This document shows positions 1-9,515 of a stretch of DNA of 64,000 nt, piece after piece. The DNA lies in NCBI GenBank assembly GCA_940671915.1, contig CALNVZ010003433.1:25119238-25183237 (forward strand), written 5' to 3'. The position numbers and the translations under genes were made by a program. The notes under the pieces were generated by a model. That model was not told the origin of the DNA. It ran no database searches and saw only the letters and a program-made list of their open reading frames with translations. Numbering within the stretch: the stretch's first letter is position 1; the number at the start of each line of letters is the position of its first letter. The stretch comes from Paracentrotus lividus. Its lineage: Eukaryota > Echinodermata > Echinoidea > Camarodonta > Echinidae.

Positions 1-1037
1 TCGTTTGTTTACATACGCAACTATCGCTAGGGGGTAAAGAAATGTGAATTGTTTTGAACGAGGCCGCATAGATCAATATGACAGGTACATATCGTGCATT
101 TGCTTTTAATATACGTAAACACACAGTTAATGCCGGCCTTTTCCAGTTGATTCAGCCGAGTCAGATTGGAGGGAGCGGTGATATTTTTTTATTTTTTTCT
201 GGCTGTATTGCAAATTAGAAGATGCGCGACATATCGCATTGATGTTGCCCTGTTTTAAAACGGATTTTCATATGACAGGAGCGTGGTGGATTTTTCAACC
301 CCGCGGAAATGGAAAACTAGCGACATTATCGGGAACCATCCCATAGTCTAACATAATCATCTTCCTGGATAACGCATAATTATATTACAGCTTAATGATC
401 AAGCAGTTTTTAAAAGCTTGAATTCTCAGCCTTCCAAAGATGGTACATTCATTTCGATTGGTTAAGAAAAAGTCCTGTCACTTTGAACATTATCACAATA
501 GAATCTTTACTCGATGGGTCGACATTTCCGCATATCACATGCATATCGCATGTGGACGGCGTCTTCGCAAGAGGTGACAAGATCACTTTATATATTAATA
601 ATCGTTTGGAACATCAATCTATGTGAAATAAAGATTCTGATTACAACTTCATCACAATAATGTTATAAGCTTGCCCAAATGTGTATTTCCTCCATCTGGT
701 CTGGAGAATCTATTAACTAACAACATGATAAAAGTTCATCAATTTCTTTCATCTCCACGTACGAGTAGATTGCTGAACCGAACGGACAATACCATTCCAT
801 CTGCAGGGAAATCTTCTTAAGCGAGTTTTTGTGAGCTAATTTATTATTGCAGCCAGCTGTATAGATTTCTGCGCTTCTCAGCCGTATTTCCAACGTCACT
901 TCGTTGCGTCTGGCCTCTTAGATAATGGACGCGCCTTGTTTAATTATGATTTAATGCCGCACATTGGTATACGTTAACTTTACATTTTACATAGAGTAGA
1001 ATTGATATGAGCAGAATTTGATATATCGCTAAACATA
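1..1037. other. intergenic, no gene seen
   Basis: AT-rich sequence with only short random open frames. I see no splice-framed coding segment, RNA gene or clear repeat in this stretch before the transposon starts. Confidence 0.5.
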
Positions 1038-1605
1038 CAGTGGTGGCCAAAATTATTAGAACGCCAAGTAAATTTAAATGATTTTATTTGTTTTCATTCA
1101 GTTGACCATTTGAATACCTTTAAAATGCCTGGAATGTCTACAAAAGACATTATTATACTTTAAAAACTAAATAACATAGTCATGCGTTTGGAACTCGCCC
1201 CCAACTCGCCTTTTTTGTGTTACGCTATCAATTGTAAAATCTAAAAAATCTTGCCCATATCAGGATAAAGTGTCATAACGTCACAAATATCAAGTTTCTC
1301 CCTACGAAAGTAAACATTTTCTGAAAGGAAATTTCATGAGAATGTCAAAAATGTCATTCACAATACGATAGGATTAAGTGGTAACATGTTCTGCGGGAAT
1401 TTTTAAAATTATTTGTGAGGGGCCCCAAATTTTTAATTTAGAGCCCCCATTTAAGTCTCACTTTCCTCTGACCCTTAATAATTCAACATATTTGAATTGC
1501 TCATGAAATGTCCTTCTAAAAAGTATACATTTACAAGGAGTATCTTCATTTAATGATAAAATAGTCTTAACCTTTAATGGGCATGGTTATCTTTGTCATC
1601 TCACC

Positions 1606-1965
1606 ACCAAGGGAGGGGGCGAATCCACCCCTCCCCATTTGACCAAATTTTCTTAAACTTGGCAGGTATTTGCGGTATATTAAAATGAATAAGCCTGCCA
1701 AGTTTCATACTTCTACCTCAAATACTTTTTGAGCAATCGGCATATGTAATTGACATTTTACTTTTTTGCATTTGGACTACATGTTTAATACACAAGTCCA
1801 CGGGGAAACCAAAAGCGCATAGCGCAACGATTTTTAATGCTGCGCATTACCAGATATTTTAGATATCTTAGCAGGCTTATTTTTTCTAATGTACCTCAAA
1901 TACCTGCCAAGTTTCAAAAAATTTGGTCAAATGTAGAGGGTTGGATTCGCCCCTCCCTTGGTAGT
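1606..1965. repeat. inner inverted repeat nested in the fold-back element
   Basis: About 1606-1712 and 1873-1965 are inverted copies of each other (both contain CTTGGCAGGTATTTG-like sequence and a GGGGCGAATCCACCCCTCC-like end). It sits between the outer arms, so it looks like a second palindromic MITE inserted in the first. The ends AAGGGAGGGG and CCCCTCCCTT mark its limits. Confidence 0.65.
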
Positions 1966-1967
1966 CC

Positions 1968-2183
1968 CTCGGATAGGACGTTAAATGGAGGTCCCTTGTA
2001 AAGGAGAGTCACAACCTTTGCACGTTAAAGAACCCACTGCACTATCCGTATAAGAGTAGGGGGAAACCCCGGTGCAGCGGATCGCCTGCATACCCCCAAT
2101 CAGTTATATTGGGAGGAGAGACCTGCGGGTTACAGTGATTCAGTTTGCTTTTCGCCTTCCATGGCACAGGTGACGCCACAATG

Positions 2184-2200
<17 letters not shown>
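1968..2200. repeat. third repeat segment inside the fold-back element
   Basis: This stretch matches neither arm. It contains GCACGTTAAAGAACCCA, a string I associate with dispersed repeats in marine invertebrate genomes, and ends in an AAT-rich run. It may be a short retroposon or leftover internal transposon sequence. Weak assignment. Confidence 0.35.
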
Positions 2201-2214
<14 letters not shown>

Positions 2215-2796
2215 GTGAGATGACCAAAATAACCATGCCCATTGAAGGTTAAGATTAATTTTTCATTAAATGAAGACACTCCTTGTATATGTATAATTTT
2301 TACAAGAAAATTTCATGAGTAATTCAAATATGTTGAAATATTGAGGGTCAGAGGAAAAGGGGACTTAAATGGGGGCTCTAAATTAAAAATCTGGGGCCCC
2401 TCACAAATAATTAAAAAATTCCCACAGAACATGTTACTACTTCACCCTATCGTATTGTGAATGACATTTTTGACATTCTCATGAAATTTCCTTTCAGAAA
2501 ATGTATACTTTTGTAGGGAGAGACTTAATATTTTTAACGTTATGACACTTTGATCCTGATATGGGCAAGATGTTTTAGATTTTACAATTGGTAGCGTAAC
2601 ACACACAAAAAAGGCGATTTGGGGGCGAGTTGGGGGCGAGTTCCAAACGCATGACTATGTTATTTAGTTTTTAAAGTATAATAATGACTTTTGTAGACAT
2701 TCCAGGCATTTTAAAGATATTTAAATGGTCAACTGAATGAAAACAACTAAAATCATTTAAATTTACTTGGTGTTCTAATAATTTTGGCCACCACTG

Positions 2797-3829
2797 TATA
2801 TATATATTTTTTACCGTTACTAAGGAAAGTTCACGTAAAAAAAAAGAAAAAAGAAAAAAAGTCGAAGTTACACTCCTGCAAAACATGATAAATAGGTAAC
2901 AAATAAATGTATAATAAAAATAAATAAAAATGCTTACCGCAGTTAATCACATCAATCAAGAAATATGGGAGAAAGTATTGGTGCAGTTTGGGAATTATTA
3001 ATTATATTTGTATAAAAAGAGTGCGGACGATGTGTTGAGTGACAACTCAATATCAAAGTTATTAAAATGCATGAAAACTGTTGATATCGAACGGAAGTGT
3101 GCATAATATAAACCGACGTCTATAACTGCAAATATTGCTTGGGTTGCGTGTGATAGTGCCCTATATTGTCGTTGTTGCTTTTGGGGTATTATATAGCAAT
3201 CAATCATATTTGACTATTTTTTCATATCCTTTCTTTTACTTTTTACTCAAGAATTTGACAATAAACAATTTACATCGAACAGACATATTAAACATGAAGT
3301 AAACACAATTACAGTGACCATGGGTGTCGATTGTGGGGGGGATGGGGGGATGGTGTGTACAATCACCCCCCCCCCCCAATATTTTGATATCAAGAAAATG
3401 AAAAGTATCATATTATGTACATATAAATCTAACCATTACAAATTCGTTATCATATAAAACACTTTCATGACATTATTAAATTATTTTGCAGTCTAAAATG
3501 CATAATTCTGACATTCAAAAATCCAAAATTTTATCACTTAATCGTTAATCTTCCTCGTATGTGCCTGATATACTTTAGTAATCATGTAAAACACAAGACA
3601 CCGTGCAGATAATGGAAGCGAAGATGGTTTCACTATTCACAATTTGAAAAAATACCCATTCAAATCGATGATAATCACGGGCACCGATCCCAGGGTGCAT
3701 AGTACCCCCCCCCCCCTCAATAATCCACGAGGGCTTAGATAAAATACATAATGAATATTCAAGAGTCTGTAACACTTATCTCGGCTCTTCATCGACAAGG
3801 TTACTTTTGGGGACTAGGACCAGTGATTA
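2797..3829. other. no gene seen
   Basis: AT-rich sequence with homopolymer G and C runs near 3340-3380 and 3705-3716. No supportable coding or RNA feature. Confidence 0.5.
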
Positions 3830-4269
3830 TATAATACACTTTCACTTCATGATCGCATGCTTGCTTCAAATTCCATTTTAGATAACTATTGAAAATTGCA
3901 TGAAAATTTTTAGCTCGCCCTTCGCGCTCGTGTAATATAGGCTATTGCAAACTGTACCTCAATTCGTTCAGCTTTTAAGTATGTATATATATATTAACGT
4001 CACAATAGTTCGTTTTAAACACCAATTCCCTCCCCGTTTCACTACAAGTATGCTGTTTCATCCAAAGAAATTCTCAATTTCTGTGGTTTCATCATGTCAC
4101 TATTATTAAGAAAATTTTCAGCTCGCGCTTCGCGCTCGCACAATATGGCACTAACTGGAATTCGTCCATATTTATATAGATTTGCGTTTGTTGGCATTAC
4201 GTCATGCTGGTCCGCTTCTAATCACCAGTTAAAGCCCATATAGCCCTCCATCAATTTCGCGCTTACGTG

Positions 4270-4572
4270 CACTGTAAAAAAAAAAATACAGCAAAGTGAC
4301 GCATACAAAAATGTAATTTAAAAAACAGTTTTGTGGTAAATTTCTCCCTTAAGAATTGATGAAAGAGAAGGAAAAATATCATTAGAGTTTTATAGCATAT
4401 GTATTTGTTTAAAACGGAACAAATGTGTTACTCCTGATGTATATTTTGTATTTCTCACGTAATTATTTGCAGGAGAAACTTACAACAAAACTGTTTTTTT
4501 TTTTATTACATTTATTATGGCGACTCTGCTGACAGTAGATTTGCTGTAAAAATACAAATATTTTTTACAGTG
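4270..4572. mobile_element. 303-bp MITE with CACTGTAAAAAA ends
   Basis: Perfect 12-bp terminal inverted repeats CACTGTAAAAAA / TTTTTTACAGTG bound a stretch absent from the sister monomers of the tandem array (compare about 5845-5870). No coding potential. Superfamily not assigned because the target duplication is not clear. Confidence 0.75.
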
Positions 4573-4686
4573 TGTAACGCAACAAATACCATGTTTCAGT
4601 TCAATATTATTGTGAAAATTTTAAGCTCGTGCTTCGCGCTCGCATTATTACAGCCCTATGAATTCGACGATATTCACATACTAGTA

Positions 4687-5537
4687 GGGGAGACCGGGTA
4701 TGGAAGTTACACGGGTCAGTTGTTACAGTTCTCAGTGTGCTAAGTTGGAACAAGAGAGTTCGTGCTAACTGGCATCTATATACAGCCTACACATAGCTGT
4801 GATGAACTGCCGGTCGTGAGGTTTCTCCGTTGTTTTATTAAAAAGTAAATCAACAAAAACCATTTTTTACAGTTCCAGGTGAATTTTTGACAAAAATTAA
4901 AATTTGTAATAGTTCTGACAACTGAAGGCGCATGATGATAGTCTGGTATTGTGAAGTACATGTATGTCACTAATATACCCCTGAGCCATGCTCTGTAATT
5001 CTGCCTAATGGCTTTGCTACAGTTGATTTTATGTGTAAAATCACCCATGGGGTAGGTTGTTACAACAACCTACCTCATGTCGATGTAACAACCTACCCCA
5101 ATTACATTACACATGTAAAGTAATTTTGTTTCAATTTTCAGGGTTTAATATTTTGATATTTCTATTAATACTTTAGTCTATGCTAGAGCTCTACTTGATC
5201 TACTGTTAACGATACCAAGAAAGTGGAAAGTTGAAACAAAAGTATGGTATAAGAGATTTACACATTTTAACAAATTACCCCGTATGTTTACATAGTAACA
5301 ATTTACCCCGTATGGTGTAACAACCTACCCCGTATACGGGGTAGGTTGTTACAAAAAAATGGCTTCATTAATTAAGCTGTAGTTAATTAGTGTTTACATG
5401 TTTTCAAGTTTTATGTGCCTCAGGTTTTAGCCAACATAATCGGCTAACTACAGACCCAAAATGGAGTGTGTGAGTACTTTTATTAGAATTATCTGGCCCA
5501 AAATGTGAATTTTGTAACGTCCATACCCGGTCTCCCC
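4687..5537. mobile_element. 851-bp non-autonomous DNA transposon (GGGGAGACCGGG family)
   Basis: Perfect 17-bp terminal inverted repeats GGGGAGACCGGGTATGG / CCATACCCGGTCTCCCC lie directly between TA dinucleotides. The interior repeats a GTAACAACCTACCCC-like motif in both orientations (about 5048-5100 and 5270-5353), probably subterminal transposase-binding sites. The sister monomer at about 5741-5760 (ACTAGTAGATACTCATA) is a paralogous empty site. A shorter relative lies at 32666-33021. Confidence 0.8.
5316..5353. repeat. perfect 38-bp palindrome
   Basis: Both halves pair with no spacer around a GTATAC centre. It consists of two head-to-head copies of the GTAACAACCTACCCC motif of the surrounding transposon. 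Confidence 0.85.
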
Positions 5538-6010
5538 TACTCATATGCATACTAATGTGCATGCGTGTGTATCTATAGGCATTACATATTAATGGTTCCC
5601 CCACCCCCTTTAATCAACCAGATAATGTTTCGCGTTCGCATTAATTATTCTACAATAAATATCCCATTTCATGTCGCAATTACTAAGAATTTTCAGCTCG
5701 CGCTTCGCGCTCGCATAATTACCCTATGAATTTTTAATTATATACTAGTAGATACTCATAAACATGCATGTATGTATATCTAGCCATTACATCATGATGG
5801 TTCCCCCTTGAACAAACCAGTTAAAGCCCCTTCCTCGTTTTGCGCTCGCATTATGCTACAAATGCCACATTTTATGTCCCTATAGAAAACTTTCAGCTCG
5901 CGCTTCGCGCCCGCATTATAAAAAACTAACTGGAATTTTGTTTTCACATTTACATGCATTCGTGTATACAAACATTACCCCACCCCCAACAATGTACACT
6001 GCGATCATAT

Positions 6011-6753
6011 ACCATCGTATGTGTCACATTGAGGAAAAGAGGAAACATCGACGATCATCCCCCCCAATCGGCAAAACAAATCGACACCGTTGACAATGAC
6101 TTTGATTTTACTTTGATGGATTTGAAGTTTTGCGGGCGGGATGCTTCAGACAATAGGATCGCACAATAGCAACACATAAAAATAATATACAGTGATTTCT
6201 AAATTTTCTGCACAAACTCAAACTCCAAAGAAAGTGTTATTCTACATGTATAACGAAGGTCTAGGATTAAATCGGAAATATTTATATTGAAATTGTGTAT
6301 ACAATATTAGAAACAAAAATGACGCAATAATGTTTTGTAAGTAGCCCCTTTTCGATTTTGGCAACCATTGACAATGACAAATAGGCAAAAAAAATAAATA
6401 AATCGACGTTAAAACCTATACCAGTATTGGTTGTTGACGGGTGGCATATTCATTATGATGCACAGTCTTGTCTTTAGGATCGCAGGTTCAAATTCGATAA
6501 TTTGCACATTTTTCTTTTCCTGTGAATCAATATAGTTTAGGTTTACGTCAGCAGGTGTTTACGAGACGGGATGGGGTCTAACAACCAAACATGTTTGTTA
6601 GACCTCTTTACCAGAACCGCGTAAGAATCTATCGGCCATTAGAATAGTGTTCAGTCGGTCACCCTAGTGTTGAAGTCATCCATCAACGTTTTTCCCCTTA
6701 TTTTTCGGACCCGTCGGCCCCCTGGATCCGCGGCTGTTATTACAGAACGTGCA
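6011..6753. other. intergenic, no gene seen
   Basis: No supportable gene. A B-box-like string GGTTCAAATTC near 6486 could be a tRNA-derived SINE scrap, but no matching tRNA fold is evident. Confidence 0.4.
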
Positions 6754-7731
6754 TTAATTAAGTTCGAATATAGCAATGTTGGCCGATTTAGACTGTGAAC
6801 ACATTCTATTTAAAACCTGACGAAATCTACTGTTCTGCAATGCGTAAATGAAAGGGTTAGCGCAGGAGTTGTAAGAAGCAAGAACTAATGTAATACGATG
6901 AGATGTACTCAGGTAAAAACTCTGGGGTAAAACCCCAAGATTGTAACAGAAATAAGCGAATTGATTTGGTCCGAGAGTAAAGATAAAGATTGCGACGACA
7001 ACAGCCATCATTCTCATTACATTCCGCCGGGCTATGAGGAGATTGTTTGGTCCAGAAATTGAAGTGCTTTTGTTGGACCATTGACGAGATTTTTGAAGCA
7101 ACGTACGAGCCGTGAGAATTTGCGAAATGAGCATCGTCATAACTGGTATCAGATAGATAAACAGGATGTTTAAAAAACCAACGACTCCCCTACTGAACTC
7201 AGATGGAAAACGAATGATGCATCCGTTGGATTCTGTATCAATCATGGTAACAATTGCTGTGCTGAAACTGGCCAAGGAACATATCCATATAGCAAAAACT
7301 ATCATCAGGATCCGTCTTCGGGTCACATAGGTACTATACTTTAAAGGGTAGACAATTGCAGCATAACGATCCAAACAAATGAGCGTTAGAGTATAAACTG
7401 AAGCGAAAATACATGTCCAAAGATGACCATTGATATACACTGTCCAACAGTAAAATTGTCCCATCCAGCTAGACGGAACAGTCTGGGCCCTTGGAAACGG
7501 AAAGAGAAACACTGAAGTCAGGAAATCAGCTAAGGCTAGACAACCGATCAAGGTATCGGTTGATCTCATCACTGAACGTCTAGGGAACAGAATTACAACG
7601 ACAGCTAGGTTTCCAAACGTTCCCAGGAAAGAGGACACCAATTGCAAAATGGTATCCCATCCAAGCCAGTTGTTCTCTTCCCAGGTCCATGGAGTAGAAG
7701 GATTAGTATATGATACAGTTGTTATTTCCAT
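6754..7731 (-). CDS. intronless class A (rhodopsin-like) GPCR, 325 aa
   Basis: Single-exon seven-transmembrane receptor of the plasma membrane. Seen in the protein: GN in TM1 (N41), LALAD in TM2 (D69), an extracellular cysteine pair (C95 at the start of TM3, C171 in loop 2), DRY at 121-123, the TM4 tryptophan near 149, the TM5 proline at 196, and NPFIY at 292-296 in TM7, followed by an amphipathic stretch with basic residues. TM6 has TLGP in place of the usual CWxP, so the toggle tryptophan is missing. The start is the first Met before a 25-residue extracellular tail; no signal peptide is seen. The ligand is unknown; the general pattern resembles peptide-receptor-like and lineage-expanded orphan receptors. 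A broken sister copy lies just upstream in the same orientation, so this is a tandem family. Confidence 0.92.
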   Translation of the reverse strand: MEITTVSYTNPSTPWTWEENNWLGWDTILQLVSSFLGTFGNLAVVVILFPRRSVMRSTDTLIGCLALADFLTSVFLFPFPRAQTVPSSWMGQFYCWTVYINGHLWTCIFASVYTLTLICLDRYAAIVYPLKYSTYVTRRRILMIVFAIWICSLASFSTAIVTMIDTESNGCIIRFPSEFSRGVVGFLNILFIYLIPVMTMLISQILTARTLLQKSRQWSNKSTSISGPNNLLIARRNVMRMMAVVVAIFIFTLGPNQFAYFCYNLGVLPQSFYLSTSHRITLVLASYNSCANPFIYALQNSRFRQVLNRMCSQSKSANIAIFELN

Positions 7732-8002
7732 ACGGATAGCTTGTTCAAAACTTTATTACACGGAAAACTTGTACTTGTAAAAGTTATATCAAGTGTTCTA
7801 TGAAATATAATTATGGTAGTTATCCGTTGACAGGTATGCAGCTTTTAAATTCGTCCTCAAAGGGGAGCTTATTTTCACAATCAAATACTCAAACGTGTCA
7901 TATGAGAAAACTTGCAAGACTGAATTGACTACACTTAATTCGCTCACAAATTGAACATCACATGCGCGATGACAGTCCTGCCACATGAGAGATCAACATG
8001 TC

Positions 8003-8059
8003 TGCTGCCAACGTTTTGTTATGCTGCCAACATTTTGTTATGCTGCCAGCGTTTTGTTC
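8003..8059. repeat. three-copy 19-bp tandem repeat
   Basis: TGCTGCCAACGTTTTGTTA is repeated three times head to tail with one or two changes per copy, between the two receptor copies. Confidence 0.85.
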
Positions 8060-8520
8060 GGCATAAGTGTATTATTTGTTCATGATCTTTTAATGGACTT
8101 TGTGACGCGTATGTTAGAAAAAAGAGCAGAGTATTTCGAAGAGTGCCTTTTTCCTGCATTATAATGAGCTTATAATTGGGGTTTCGCATGACAGTTAATG
8201 TAGGACATGCGCACTTATAATTATGATCGTACTACAATTAATAATGGATTATTTTGTAATATGATTTTTTTTTTCAATTTTCAGCATTAAAATATCATTT
8301 CTTGTTGGGCTGATCAAAATATTAACTCATTATGCTTTAAACAGTCAATCAATTAATTTCGTACTGCGTTGAATGTTTTTTATTCATAATACAGCGTATA
8401 TTGTAATCATAATGTCATCCATTCCTGAATCTGGCTGTTCCCAACCGATATAAAACATGTACAAGTTCATTATTACCAACAAATTAAGCCATTTGGCCTA
8501 ACATTCTGGTTGAAAGTTAA

Positions 8521-9515
8521 CTGAATTCAAATATAGCAATGTTTGCTAATTTAGATGGTTAATAACGCGTTCCTTCAAACCTGACAAAATCTTCTGTTCT
8601 GCAGTGCGTAAATGAAAGGGTTAGCACACGAGTTGTAAGAAGCAAGAGCTATTGTAATACGATGAGGTGTACTCAGGTAAAAACTGTGGGGTAAAACCCC
8701 AAGATTGTAACAAAAATAAGCGAATTGATTTGGCCCGAGAGTAAAGACAAATACGGCGACGACAACGGCCATCATTCTCATTACCTTCCGCCGGGCTTTA
8801 AGATGATTGTTTGTCCCTAAGTTAGGAACGGTTTTGTCCGACCATTGACGGGATTTTTTAAGCAACGTATGAGCCGTGATAATTTGGGAAACGAGCATTG
8901 CAATGACGGGGATCAGGTAGATAAACATAAAGTTGACGAAACCAGCCAAAGCGCTACTGAACTCAGATGAAAACCGCAGGATGCACCCGTTAGTTTCTGT
9001 ATCAATTACTGATACAATTGCTGTACTGAAATTGACCAAGGAACATATTATCCATATCAGCAAAACCATCGTTAGGATCCGGATTCGGGTGACATAAAGA
9101 CTATACTTCAAAGGGTAGACGATTGCAGCATAACGATCCAAACAAATCAACGTTAAAGTATAAATTGAAGCGCTAATACAAGTCCAGGATGACTATTCAA
9201 ATACACTGTCCAACAGTAAAATTGTCCAATCCAATTACGAGGGACAGTCTGGGCCCTTGGAAACGGAAAGAGAAACACTGAAGTCAGGAAATCAGCTAAG
9301 GCTAGACAACCGATCAAGGTATCGGTTGATCTCATCACTGAACGTCTAGGGAACAGAATTACAACGACAGCTAGGTTTCCAAACGTTCCCAGCAAAGAGG
9401 ACACCAATTGCAAAATGGTATCCCATCCAAACCAATTTGCCTCTTCCCAAGTCCACGAAGAGGAAACATTGACGTGCGATACAGTTATCATAGTTTCGGT
9501 AACCATCTCCTGCAC
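8521..9515 (-). pseudogene. tandem GPCR pseudogene, sister of the 6754-7731 gene
   Basis: Reading from 9515 it encodes the same receptor: N-terminal tail, TM1, TM2 and the start of TM3. A one-base deletion relative to the sister copy (the CATCTTTGG / CATCCTGG position near 9186) shifts the frame. The rest of TM3 through TM7 (LICLDRYAAIVYPLKY to CANPFIYALQN) then continues in another frame down to 8575. There a TGA replaces a Leu codon and removes about 20 C-terminal residues, whose remnant is still recognisable to about 8521. With one frameshift and one nonsense change in otherwise well-kept sequence, the inactivation looks recent. An assembly error could explain the frameshift but less easily both lesions. 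Confidence 0.88.

Larger units (their letters stand above)
1038..2796. mobile_element. large fold-back element with Tc1/mariner-like ends
   Basis: The ends are near-perfect inverted copies starting CAGTGGTGGCCAAAATTATT, and the element is bracketed by TA dinucleotides, the target duplication typical of Tc1/mariner elements. The inverted arms run about 575 bp each (about 1038-1610 and 2215-2796) and are highly similar, so the whole could fold into a long hairpin. No transposase frame is visible, so it would be a non-autonomous derivative. The middle is itself composite: a second inverted repeat and a third, unrelated segment lie inside it. Family assignment rests on end sequence and TA flanks only. 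Confidence 0.85.
3830..6010. repeat. tandem array of about 200-bp units, interrupted twice
   Basis: The landmark GCTCGCGCTTCGCGCTCG (or a close variant) begins at 3913, 4121, 4625, 5696 and 5896. Once the two insertions at 4270-4572 and 4687-5537 are subtracted, spacings are about 208, 193, 218 and 200 bp. Between landmarks the units share further sequence in the same order: a TAACTGGAATT-like string, a GGCATTACGTCATG-like string and ACCAGTTAAAGCCC. This is a small satellite or minisatellite block with moderately diverged monomers. Confidence 0.8.
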
